Shown one piece after another: positions 33,257 through 38,861 of a DNA stretch of 38,861 nucleotides; positions within the stretch are counted from its first letter, which is position 1, and every line of letters begins with the position of its first letter. The stretch is from positions 1-38,861 of the forward strand of contig CALVAR010000022.1 in the NCBI GenBank assembly GCA_944325575.1. Reading direction: 5' to 3'. The stretch is from Candidatus Gastranaerophilales bacterium (lineage in GTDB: Bacteria; Cyanobacteriota; Vampirovibrionia; Gastranaerophilales; Gastranaerophilaceae). The notes under the pieces were generated by a model. The model saw only the letters and a program-made list of their open reading frames with translations. It ran no database searches and was not told where the DNA came from. The position numbers were made by a program, and so were the translations under genes.

Positions 33257-35131
33257 TTACATATCATGCGGTTGTCTGGACTCTTCCACACGTTTCATTA
33301 TTGCAACGAACTCTTCTTCATCCAGAGTTTCTTTTTCCAGAAGCTCTTTTGCGATAACTTCCAACATATCACGGTTGCCCAGCAGAAGTTCTTTTGCAAG
33401 ATTGTATCTCTCATCAACGATTCTTTTGACTTCTCTGTCTATATCAGCAGCAATTTCTTCCGAATAATCTCTTGAATGACCGAAATCTCTGCCCATAAAC
33501 ACGTGTTCTTCACTTTTACCGTATGCCATATTTCCCATTTTGAATGACATACCGTATGTTGTAACCATATTTCTTGCGGTAGAAGTTACTTTTTCAAGGT
33601 CATTCTGTGCACCTGTTGTAATAGAATCTGGTCCGTATATAATCTCTTCCGCAACACGTCCGCCAAGGAGCATTGTAATTCTGTCCAGAAGCTGTGATTT
33701 CTTCAAAGTTAAATGATCTTTTTCCGGCAAAGTCATTGTTACACCGAGAGCCATACCTCTCGGGATAATGGATACCTTGTGAAGAGGATCAGTATTTTGT
33801 AAAAGCTTAGCAAGAAGTGCATGACCGACTTCGTGATATGCAGTATTTTCCTTTTCTTCATCAGAAATAATTCTGCTTTTCTTTTCAGGTCCTGCAATAA
33901 CTTTGTCGATAGCTTCTTCCAAATCCGGCATATCAATTTTATCTTTGTTATGTCTTGCCGCAAGCAAAGCAGCTTCGTTCAAAAGATTTTGCAAATCAGC
34001 GCCGGTAAAGCCCGGAGTTCTTTTTGCAAGAACTTTTAAATCCACATCATCAGCGAGCGGCTTATTTTTTGCATGAACATTAAGAATTTGCTCACGGCCG
34101 AGAATATCCGGTCTGTGTACAACAATCTGTCTGTCAAAACGACCCGGTCTTAACAAAGCATTGTCCAAAATATCAGGTCTGTTTGTTGCTGCAATAACTA
34201 TGATATTTGTATTTTCATCAAACCCGTCCATTTCAACAAGGAGCTGGTTAAGTGTCTGTTCTCTTTCATCGTGGCCTCCGCCCATGCCGGCACCTCTCTG
34301 GCGGCCGACAGCATCGATTTCATCGATAAATATGATACAGGGCTGATGTTTTTTTGCCTGTTCAAAAAGGTCTCTTACTCGAGAAGCACCTACACCTACA
34401 AACATTTCAACAAAGTCGGAACCGCTTATGGAGAAGAATGGAACGCCTGCTTCTCCGGCAACAGCCTTTGCCATTAATGTTTTACCTGTACCGGGGACAC
34501 CAACGAGCAAAACGCCTTTTGGTATTTTAGCACCGAGTTTAATATATTTTTCGCCGTTTTTCAGGAAATCAACAATTTCTTCAAGTTCCTGTTTTTCTTC
34601 ATCAATACCGGCAACATCTTTAAATGTCACTTTAACTTTGCTGTCCAGCATAAGTTTAGCCTTGCTTTTGCCAAAAGACATTGCCTGCGAACCGCCAGAT
34701 TGAAGAGTTTTTGCCATTAATATTACAAAACCTATAATCAGAACAAAAGGAAGAATTATAGACAAAAAGCCCATAAACTGTGATGTATCACTGGGTTTTT
34801 TAACATTTACATCCACATTTTTTTCTTCCAATTTCTGATAAAGGCTCAGATCGTTCATTGGAATCATAACCCTGTATTGAACACTGACAGTGTGTTTTTT
34901 ATTTACAACCGAAACAACAGTCTCCTGCTGGCCTGCCTTTGGTTTTGCAATAAGAGTGTCTTTGTCAATCTGGACAGATTCTATCTGTCCGCTTTTAACT
35001 TTATTCAAAAACTGTGAATATGAAATATCTTTTGTGTCCGTAGCCTGCCCGGGGAATAACATTGAAGCAAGGCATAAAACCAAAAGAACAACAACTATCC
35101 AGATACCTGTAGATTGGCTTTTATTCATCAT
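33257..35131 (-). CDS. ftsH: ATP-dependent zinc metalloprotease FtsH
   Basis: A 624-residue membrane-bound AAA protease that degrades membrane and unstable cytosolic proteins as a hexamer. Two transmembrane helices (about 9-26 and 120-141) flank a short periplasmic domain. The AAA module has Walker A GVPGTGKT (211-218), the pore motif [14 protein letters not shown], Walker [16 protein letters not shown] and the second region of homology [20 protein letters not shown]. The protease site is HEVGH (433-437), with an acidic third ligand later in the GAQNDLEK region. The length and all motifs are intact. It is transcribed alone, with palindromic DNA upstream and a strong terminator downstream. Confidence 0.97.
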   Translation of the reverse strand: MMNKSQSTGIWIVVVLLVLCLASMLFPGQATDTKDISYSQFLNKVKSGQIESVQIDKDTLIAKPKAGQQETVVSVVNKKHTVSVQYRVMIPMNDLSLYQKLEEKNVDVNVKKPSDTSQFMGFLSIILPFVLIIGFVILMAKTLQSGGSQAMSFGKSKAKLMLDSKVKVTFKDVAGIDEEKQELEEIVDFLKNGEKYIKLGAKIPKGVLLVGVPGTGKTLMAKAVAGEAGVPFFSISGSDFVEMFVGVGASRVRDLFEQAKKHQPCIIFIDEIDAVGRQRGAGMGGGHDEREQTLNQLLVEMDGFDENTNIIVIAATNRPDILDNALLRPGRFDRQIVVHRPDILGREQILNVHAKNKPLADDVDLKVLAKRTPGFTGADLQNLLNEAALLAARHNKDKIDMPDLEEAIDKVIAGPEKKSRIISDEEKENTAYHEVGHALLAKLLQNTDPLHKVSIIPRGMALGVTMTLPEKDHLTLKKSQLLDRITMLLGGRVAEEIIYGPDSITTGAQNDLEKVTSTARNMVTTYGMSFKMGNMAYGKSEEHVFMGRDFGHSRDYSEEIAADIDREVKRIVDERYNLAKELLLGNRDMLEVIAKELLEKETLDEEEFVAIMKRVEESRQPHDM

Positions 35132-35165
35132 TTCTTCCTCTAATTAATCTAATCTAGTGTCGCAA

Positions 35166-35252
35166 ATGCCGCCGGCTCAACGCAGCCGGCATCTGCTCAC
35201 CTTTTCAAGTGACACTCAAAAATTTTGCTCATGTTCCTTATCGCAAAATTTT
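35166..35252. repeat. Two adjacent palindromes upstream of ftsH
   Basis: First GCCGGCT (35171) with AGCCGGC (35184), extended by ATGCC and GGCAT. Then a perfect 10-bp pair AAAATTTTGC (35219-35228) and GCAAAATTTT (35243-35252). They lie within the 295-bp gap between ftsH and the plus-strand gene at 35427, which otherwise shows nothing recognisable. They may be an RNA leader of ftsH or a dispersed palindromic repeat. Confidence 0.5.
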
Positions 35253-35426
35253 CTCGGACAGCTTTTACAAAATTATATCATTTTTTTTTATTTATACAAA
35301 GAGATACGGACAAAATGTCTGTTTTATCCAATTGTAAACTTATGTAAATTATAAATCAAAAAACATAAAGATTCCACCTCAATATGCCGATACAAAAAGT
35401 ACAAGCAATAAGGGGTATGATAAAAA

Positions 35427-35948
35427 ATGAGTCTTGGCATCACATTAAACACAAACAGAAACTACATCGATACATCTGCAGTAAATGAAATTACTAAACA
35501 AATTTTTACTAAAGCAGATACCAAAACAACAGCTTTTGATACAAATGTAGTTGATTTGTCAAAATTCAGAAGACCTGAAGTAGGTATTGATTTATACAGC
35601 CAGAGAACAAATATTGATACAGCAAAATTTGTAGCTGTAAGAAATGCAGGTCTTGATATCAACTTAAATCAAAATTTCATTGCTAATGTTCAGTATTTAA
35701 ATACAATGGCTGCAATGGGTACGGATAAAGTTCAAAAAAATGTTGAAGGCAAGCTGATTGCTCCTGTTGCAGAAGGTGAAAAATCAGAGATTAAAAATGT
35801 TTTCAATCTTCCCGGAACTATTGAATTAACAAACTCTAAAAATCTTGATAAAGATAAAAGAGGTTCCAATCCGTTTTCTTTCAATTTCATGAATACAAAT
35901 AAAGGCAAAGAACAAAGAGAAGAAAAACCTTTAAACATCTTTGCATAA
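35427..35948 (+). CDS. Hypothetical protein, Asn/Thr-rich
   Basis: A 173-residue soluble protein starting MSLGITLNTNRNYIDTSAVN. It is rich in Asn, Thr, Lys and Asp, with no signal peptide or membrane helix. The N-terminal half has a loose repetition of RNYIDTSAV / RTNIDTAKFVAV. The C-terminal third is low-complexity and charged (KNLDKDKRGSNPFSFNFMNT). No family is recognised. AAGGGG lies 13 bases before the ATG, further than usual. A good terminator follows at 35995, so it looks like a real single-gene transcript. Confidence 0.65.
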   Translation: MSLGITLNTNRNYIDTSAVNEITKQIFTKADTKTTAFDTNVVDLSKFRRPEVGIDLYSQRTNIDTAKFVAVRNAGLDINLNQNFIANVQYLNTMAAMGTDKVQKNVEGKLIAPVAEGEKSEIKNVFNLPGTIELTNSKNLDKDKRGSNPFSFNFMNTNKGKEQREEKPLNIFA

Positions 35949-35994
35949 TAAAGATTTCAACATTCCCCTAGTAAATACTTATTGCTTAATTATC

Positions 35995-36022
35995 AGATGA
36001 GTCCCCAAAACTCATCTTTTTT
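35995..36022 (+). terminator. Rho-independent terminator
   Basis: AGATGAGT, loop CCCCAAA, ACTCATCT, then TTTTTTATTT. It ends the gene at 35427-35948. Confidence 0.85.
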
Positions 36023-36088
36023 ATTTATTTTGGCAGAATTGTATCTTTTCTTGTACCAAGTTTAGGCCTTAGGATATCAGCCGGTAAG

Positions 36089-36291
36089 ATCCTGAACACA
36101 AACGAATAAAGAACAACCCGCAAATCACGCTTCAGGATGACAAATCGCCTTCATTCTAAATAATGTCAGCTTAGTAAAGCTGACCTACCATCTGACCTAT
36201 CTTTTTCATTTAAAAGTTTTTTATATAGAAGAGCCCGTGGCTGAGGCCCCGGGCTCACAGCAGAACTAACAATATCAATACGGATTCTGCT
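36089..36291. repeat. Cluster of palindromes between 35427 gene and HdeD-like gene
   Basis: Four separate stems lie in this gene-free stretch: ATCCTGAA (36089) with TTCAGGAT (36131), GTCAGCTT (36165) with AAGCTGAC (36177), GAGCCCG (36231) with CGGGCTC (36250), and AGCAGAA (36259) with TTCTGCT (36285). The last two lie just behind the minus-strand gene and may help end its transcript, though no long T-run follows. The first resembles dispersed intergenic palindromes of the atcctgaa...ttcaggatgac kind seen in many genomes. Confidence 0.5.
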
Positions 36292-36300
36292 GTTAAAGTG

Positions 36301-36849
36301 TTATGCTTCTGCCATTCTCTGACAACCTGCTCCCGTATAAACGGAGATAAGAGCAATACCGGAGAGTATCATACTTATACCGAGCAGCAAGCCTATTGTA
36401 TAAAGTGCGCTTCCCGGCAGGCCGAAAAGAATAAGAAAAGCAAGAGCAAATTGTGCAAGACCGGCTAATATACCGACCCACCAGTGTTTTAGCACGCCTT
36501 TGCTTTCAAAGGCTATAATCATGGAATTAATACCTTCCAAAACAAAGTAGATACCGACACCGAGAGTGATTAAAAACAGGTTAAATAAAGGTCGGACCGT
36601 TAAATATGCACCGGTACCAATCATCAGTATGGCGATGATTGCACTAAGCCACGATTTTTCTATTTCATCGCGTCTGATTACGGAGCTTATCAGTTTATAT
36701 ATACCGGCAAGAATCAGCGCAACACTAATCATAAGACTGAGCGCAAGAGTTGACACCTGAGGCAATATAACAAGCAGCATTCCGACAATCAGGATAAAAA
36801 TACCTTCCACGAGAAATGTATTACAGAATCTTTTTACCATATCTGCCAT
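36301..36849 (-). CDS. HdeD/DUF308-family membrane protein
   Basis: A 182-residue inner-membrane protein with six hydrophobic helices in three hairpin repeats: LVEGIFILIVGMLLVILPQV, SLMISVALILAGIYKLISSV, SAIIAILMIGTGAYLTVRPL, LITLGVGIYFVLEGINSMII, WWVGILAGLAQFALAFLILF and TIGLLLGISMILSGIALISV. The repeat G-hy-P/L pattern and length match the DUF308 family that includes HdeD, linked to acid resistance in enterobacteria; a general role is not established. AAGGAG precedes the start. It is a single gene; the region to its right begins the phage-like module. Confidence 0.88.
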   Translation of the reverse strand: MADMVKRFCNTFLVEGIFILIVGMLLVILPQVSTLALSLMISVALILAGIYKLISSVIRRDEIEKSWLSAIIAILMIGTGAYLTVRPLFNLFLITLGVGIYFVLEGINSMIIAFESKGVLKHWWVGILAGLAQFALAFLILFGLPGSALYTIGLLLGISMILSGIALISVYTGAGCQRMAEA

Positions 36850-36969
36850 ATTTTTAACTCCTTTTTCCTTTCACTGTTTCATTGTAATTTGTGTTTCGGG
36901 CTTTTTCATTGGAAGAAACGGGGATATTATTTTATAACTCTTTCCGGCTAGATTTGCCGTACAAAAAAG

Positions 36970-36987
36970 TTTATCCACAAGGATAAA
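36970..36987. terminator. Weak bidirectional hairpin with A/T tracts
   Basis: TTTATCC, loop ACAA, GGATAAA, with A6 before and A8 after. It could end transcripts from either side and insulate the tail module. The 278-bp gap 36850-37127 also holds the hairpin at 37047 and no gene. Confidence 0.4.
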
Positions 36988-37046
36988 AAAAATATGCTAT
37001 ATATAAAAACGTAAACTGTTTGCAAATGGTTGTAAGCACAATTTAC

Positions 37047-37074
37047 ACAAACAGGCACAACTGTGCCTATTTGT
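37047..37074 (+). terminator. Hairpin before the phage-like module
   Basis: ACAAA-C-AGGCAC, loop AACT, GTGCCT-A-TTTGT, followed by TCTATTTC. A moderate terminator-like hairpin at the left border of the tail genes. Confidence 0.45.
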
Positions 37075-37098
37075 TCTATTTCATATTGTAATCAGGTA

Positions 37099-37104
37099 TA
37101 TACT
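37099..37104 (+). promoter_or_regulatory. Possible -10 box of the tail-like operon
   Basis: TATACT lies 24 bases before the TTG start at 37128, with a weak -35 candidate TATTTC at 37077. AGGAGAGAGG follows as ribosome site. Confidence 0.3.
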
Positions 37105-37127
37105 TCAATTTAATAAGGAGAGAGGTC

Positions 37128-37616
37128 TTGAAATTTTATTGCTGCGGAATTGTGTATTCAACACATGATCCGGAAACTTACTGGTGCATTGAAACTTATC
37201 ATTTAAAAAAGCCGCTGGATGATATTATCGGCGGAAAAAGAATTTACAAACAGATTGTATATGCGCTCTGCTGCAAAATACACGGGTGTTTAAAACTTGA
37301 ACTTCACAGTTATGGCAAAGAAAACGGGAAGTTAAAGCTTTTGTATACCCAATCTATAAAAGGTCAGGGCGCAATAACATTTTTAGAAAGGACTAAAAAA
37401 ATGAGAATAAAACAGCAGCAATGCTGCCCGCTAAAGACTTATCAGTATTCAAAGAAAATTCCGTGGGTTTATGGCAAAACCGTAAATTCTACGACTCAGG
37501 TTGTCAGATATTTTGATGAATCCGGCAACAGGCAGGTTTTTAAAGGACAAATGCCGGACGGCAAAAAATTTGAACCGGAATATATTAAGTCAGAAATAAT
37601 AAGAAAGGAGATATAA
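37128..37616 (+). CDS. Hypothetical protein at the start of the tail-like module
   Basis: A 162-residue protein using a TTG start, supported by AGGAGAGAGG directly before it. It is Cys- and Tyr-rich (about nine cysteines, including FYCCGIVYS, ALCCKIHGC and QQQCCPLKTYQY) and basic, without signal peptide. No family is recognised. Its stop is followed two bases later by the chaperone gene start, whose ribosome site lies inside this gene, so the two are cotranslated. In tailed phages this position usually belongs to a tail tube, terminator or minor tail protein, but the sequence does not resemble a tube protein I know. Confidence 0.6.
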   Translation: MKFYCCGIVYSTHDPETYWCIETYHLKKPLDDIIGGKRIYKQIVYALCCKIHGCLKLELHSYGKENGKLKLLYTQSIKGQGAITFLERTKKMRIKQQQCCPLKTYQYSKKIPWVYGKTVNSTTQVVRYFDESGNRQVFKGQMPDGKKFEPEYIKSEIIRKEI

Positions 37617-37618
37617 TC

Positions 37619-38014
37619 ATGCTGACAGATATTTTACATTCTTCGCATAAAGTTGTAATAGGAGAAAAGACATACGAATTTGAGTTTGACCATTTGTCTT
37701 ATGCAATGTTGGAAAAACAAACTCACAAAAGTATTTATGAGTTTTACGATGATTTGCTTGTAAAGCATAATATACTGTTTCAGGAGACTTATGCCTTTAT
37801 CGCAGCAGGTCTTTTAAAACACCATACCGACACAGATGTTATTGATTTACAAAATAAATTAAGACAAAATCCCGGTCTATGGCAGACTATAAAAAAATCT
37901 GTCTGCAGTGCTTTTATTGATCCTTTGCTCCCGCCGGAGATTCTGCTGCATACTAAAAAAAAAGTACCGGCGAAAAAACGCAAAAAATCAAAGAAGCCAG
38001 ATATAACTGGGTAG
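37619..38014 (+). CDS. Phage-type tail assembly chaperone, zero-frame product
   Basis: A 131-residue protein with AAAGGAG eight bases before the ATG. The pattern VVIGEKTYEFEFDHLSYAML followed by KSIYEFYDDLL and ETYAFIAAGLLKHH resembles the GTA-gp10/tail assembly chaperone group: a short N-terminal beta part, then helices. Its last 20 residues are very basic (KKKVPAKKRKKSKKPD), with nine A in a row at 37955-37963 read as three Lys codons. This is a slippery A-AAA-AAA site, and a -1 shift there enters a long open extension, exactly the G/GT arrangement of lambda-like and many other tails. The role is to coat the tape measure during tail assembly. Confidence 0.75.
   Translation: MLTDILHSSHKVVIGEKTYEFEFDHLSYAMLEKQTHKSIYEFYDDLLVKHNILFQETYAFIAAGLLKHHTDTDVIDLQNKLRQNPGLWQTIKKSVCSAFIDPLLPPEILLHTKKKVPAKKRKKSKKPDITG
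37955..37964 (+). other. Programmed -1 frameshift slippery site
   Basis: Three in-frame AAA codons followed by G give the heptamer A AAA AAA. The -1 frame has a stop at 37954-37956, immediately before, and is then open to 38214, so slippage within this run would join the chaperone to its extension. Two further runs of six A (about 37972 and 37982) are weaker alternatives. Confidence 0.65.
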
Positions 38015-38214
38015 AGAATTATGTTATATCAAGAAAAATTTTGGGTTGGTCCGATACGGAATTCTGGAAATCAAGCCCAAGAAAATTATATGCTTTTCTG
38101 TATACTTACACAGACCTGCAGGTGGAATCTTCCAAAAATGCAATGAAAAAACAGGCGCTTGTCGGTAAAGATGCAATAAATGCTCTTACTCAGCTTGCTT
38201 CACGTATACGTTGA
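37957..38214 (+). CDS. Tail assembly chaperone, -1 frame extension (GT-type)
   Basis: A -1 frame stretch without its own credible start codon or ribosome site. It encodes a well-formed helical segment: KEARYNWVENYVISRKILGW, SDTEFWKSSPRKLYAFLYTY, TDLQ, and a tail KQALVGKDAINALTQLASRI ending at TGA 38212-38214. The W-SDTEFW-SSPRKLYA phrase is reminiscent of frameshifted T-domain sequences that contact the tail tube. With a shift at the A9 run the fused protein would be about 198 residues. The alternative is a plain frameshift mutation of a once longer single gene. Confidence 0.65.
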   Translation, partial: KKSTGEKTQKIKEARYNWVENYVISRKILGWSDTEFWKSSPRKLYAFLYTYTDLQVESSKNAMKKQALVGKDAINALTQLASRIR

Positions 38215-38217
38215 TAA

Positions 38218-38230
38218 GTGATATAATCAC
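38218..38230 (+). promoter_or_regulatory. Palindromic extended -10 promoter of the moron-like gene
   Basis: GTGAT-ATA-ATCAC is an inverted repeat that contains the extended -10 TGATATAAT (38219-38227). The -10 ends 6 bases before ATG 38234, so the mRNA would be leaderless, and a protein bound to the palindrome would block the promoter. Confidence 0.45.
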
Positions 38231-38233
38231 AAA

Positions 38234-38752
38234 ATGAAAAAAGTTGTTTATACTGTTCTAATACTGCTCCTTACTTTGCCTTTGTGCGGATATACACTAA
38301 AAGGCGGAGTTACATTTACTGTAGAGCAAGCAAGAAAAGAAGCTTTTGCTGATGTTCAATATCGTCTTCCGCAATCTATAATCAATGCCCACCTCAAAGA
38401 TCCTAACTATAAAGAAAATATGAAGACGAAAAGAAAGGGCTATATAGATATGGGTGACAGATATATAGCTTTTTATTCAGACGATACCTATGCAATTTTA
38501 TATAAAAACAATATGTATTATGAGTACTATTATCACTTAAATGGTAAATTAGGTATGGTGGGGAAAAGAACAAGTACAAGTTACCCTGCAAAAAGCTACA
38601 AATATGATACAAAAGGGAAATTACAATCCGTAATCTTGTATATAAGAAAAGGTGAATCATACAGTTTTACACCTTCCGGTCAATTAAGTGCCCATTGGAT
38701 AGACAATAAATGCTATGATTTAAACGGTAACTTAATTATAGAGAGATATTAA
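38234..38752 (+). CDS. Exported protein inside the tail module, moron-like
   Basis: A 172-residue protein with a signal peptide (VVYTVLILLLTLPLCGYTLK, about 4-22; the Cys in LPLCGY might be a lipobox of poor fit). The mature part is rich in Tyr and Lys and ends in short beta-hairpin repeats of YD.KGKL-S / YSFTPSGQLS / YDLNGNLI type, similar to MORN- or YwqK-like repeats. It has its own promoter and its own strong terminator, and lies between the chaperone and the next tail gene, where phages usually go directly to the tape measure. This is the layout of a moron (an extra cargo gene). The function is unknown. Confidence 0.7.
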   Translation: MKKVVYTVLILLLTLPLCGYTLKGGVTFTVEQARKEAFADVQYRLPQSIINAHLKDPNYKENMKTKRKGYIDMGDRYIAFYSDDTYAILYKNNMYYEYYYHLNGKLGMVGKRTSTSYPAKSYKYDTKGKLQSVILYIRKGESYSFTPSGQLSAHWIDNKCYDLNGNLIIERY

Positions 38753-38780
38753 TTTAATAAGTAAAAAGTATACAATATCA

Positions 38781-38808
38781 AAAAGCAGGTATTTAAATAC
38801 CTGCTTTT
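38781..38808 (+). terminator. Strong terminator behind the moron-like gene
   Basis: AAAAGCAGGTATTT directly abuts AAATACCTGCTTTT, a perfect 14-bp inverted repeat ending in a T-run. Confidence 0.85.
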
Positions 38809-38830
38809 TACAATACAGAAAGGAATTAAA

Positions 38831-38861
38831 ATGGGGAAAAAGACAGGTTTTGACATATTTA
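38831..38861 (+). CDS. Start of a further gene, cut by window edge
   Basis: AAGGAATTAAA precedes ATG 38831; the first ten residues read MGKKTGFDIF and the gene runs off the window. From its place after the tail assembly chaperone it could be the tape measure protein, but ten residues cannot show it. Confidence 0.45.
   Translation, partial: MGKKTGFDIF

Noticed and set aside
36971-36979. A perfect DnaA box (TTATCCACA)
   Set aside because: It is the only one in the gap, part of a TTTATCC/GGATAAA hairpin, with no dnaA, dnaN or AT-rich repeats nearby, so it is no evidence for an origin.
1-38861. CRISPR array or insertion sequence
   Set aside because: No regularly spaced direct repeats, no transposase frame and no terminal inverted repeats with target duplication were seen.

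Overview
This is an AT-rich bacterial chromosomal window. Several proteins look like divergent members of families otherwise typical of cyanobacteria: a PDZ/radical-SAM/DUF512 oxidoreductase, a GHL10 glycosyl hydrolase with the cyanobacterial-type N-terminal extension, a DUF1822-like domain beside a sigma factor, and a Tic20-like membrane protein. No photosynthesis gene is seen. With the low GC this points to a non-photosynthetic relative of Cyanobacteria (Melainabacteria/Vampirovibrionia, perhaps the gut Gastranaerophilales). That placement is inference from remembered family patterns; no search was run.

Layout. 1-1900 is an accessory-looking edge: a truncated hypothetical gene, two small hypotheticals, a structured intergenic stretch with two terminators and a tRNA-3'-end-like 20-mer, and a promoter-like module in two long copies plus a short core. 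1996-5267 holds a PadR regulator coupled to the DUF512 radical-SAM gene, converging on a coupled pair (secreted unknown, YjbQ). 5407-6863 carries a RelA/SpoT-synthetase-like protein with altered key residues and a small partner. 6869-10071 has the GHL10 hydrolase and a DnaJ-type chaperone with half the usual zinc module.

10068-17171 is the most unusual block. It encodes a sigma-70-like factor, a 933-aa membrane protein joining a DUF1822-like domain, an anti-sigma-type zinc finger, a very acidic linker, one transmembrane helix and a TonB-C-like end, and a 1186-aa zinc-ribbon/AAA ATPase/TPR protein. Together they look like an envelope-to-transcription signalling set. 17362-21405 has a small membrane protein, an EamA transporter, spermidine synthase, a VWA protein, a nitroreductase and a 52-aa gene. 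21601-23537 is an operon of a four-domain GntR-type regulator and a cytosolic HExxH protein. A shared control region separates it from a TPR/Tic20-like pair, followed by metY, apt and ileS.

30022-35131 (minus strand) holds dapA, an SNase-like secreted protein, miaB and ftsH, with structured non-coding DNA on both sides of ftsH. 35427-36849 holds a hypothetical gene and an HdeD-family membrane protein. From 37128 to the right edge runs part of a phage-like tail module: a tail assembly chaperone with a -1 frameshift site on nine A residues and an overlapping -1 frame extension, a moron-like secreted gene with its own promoter and terminator, and the start of another gene.
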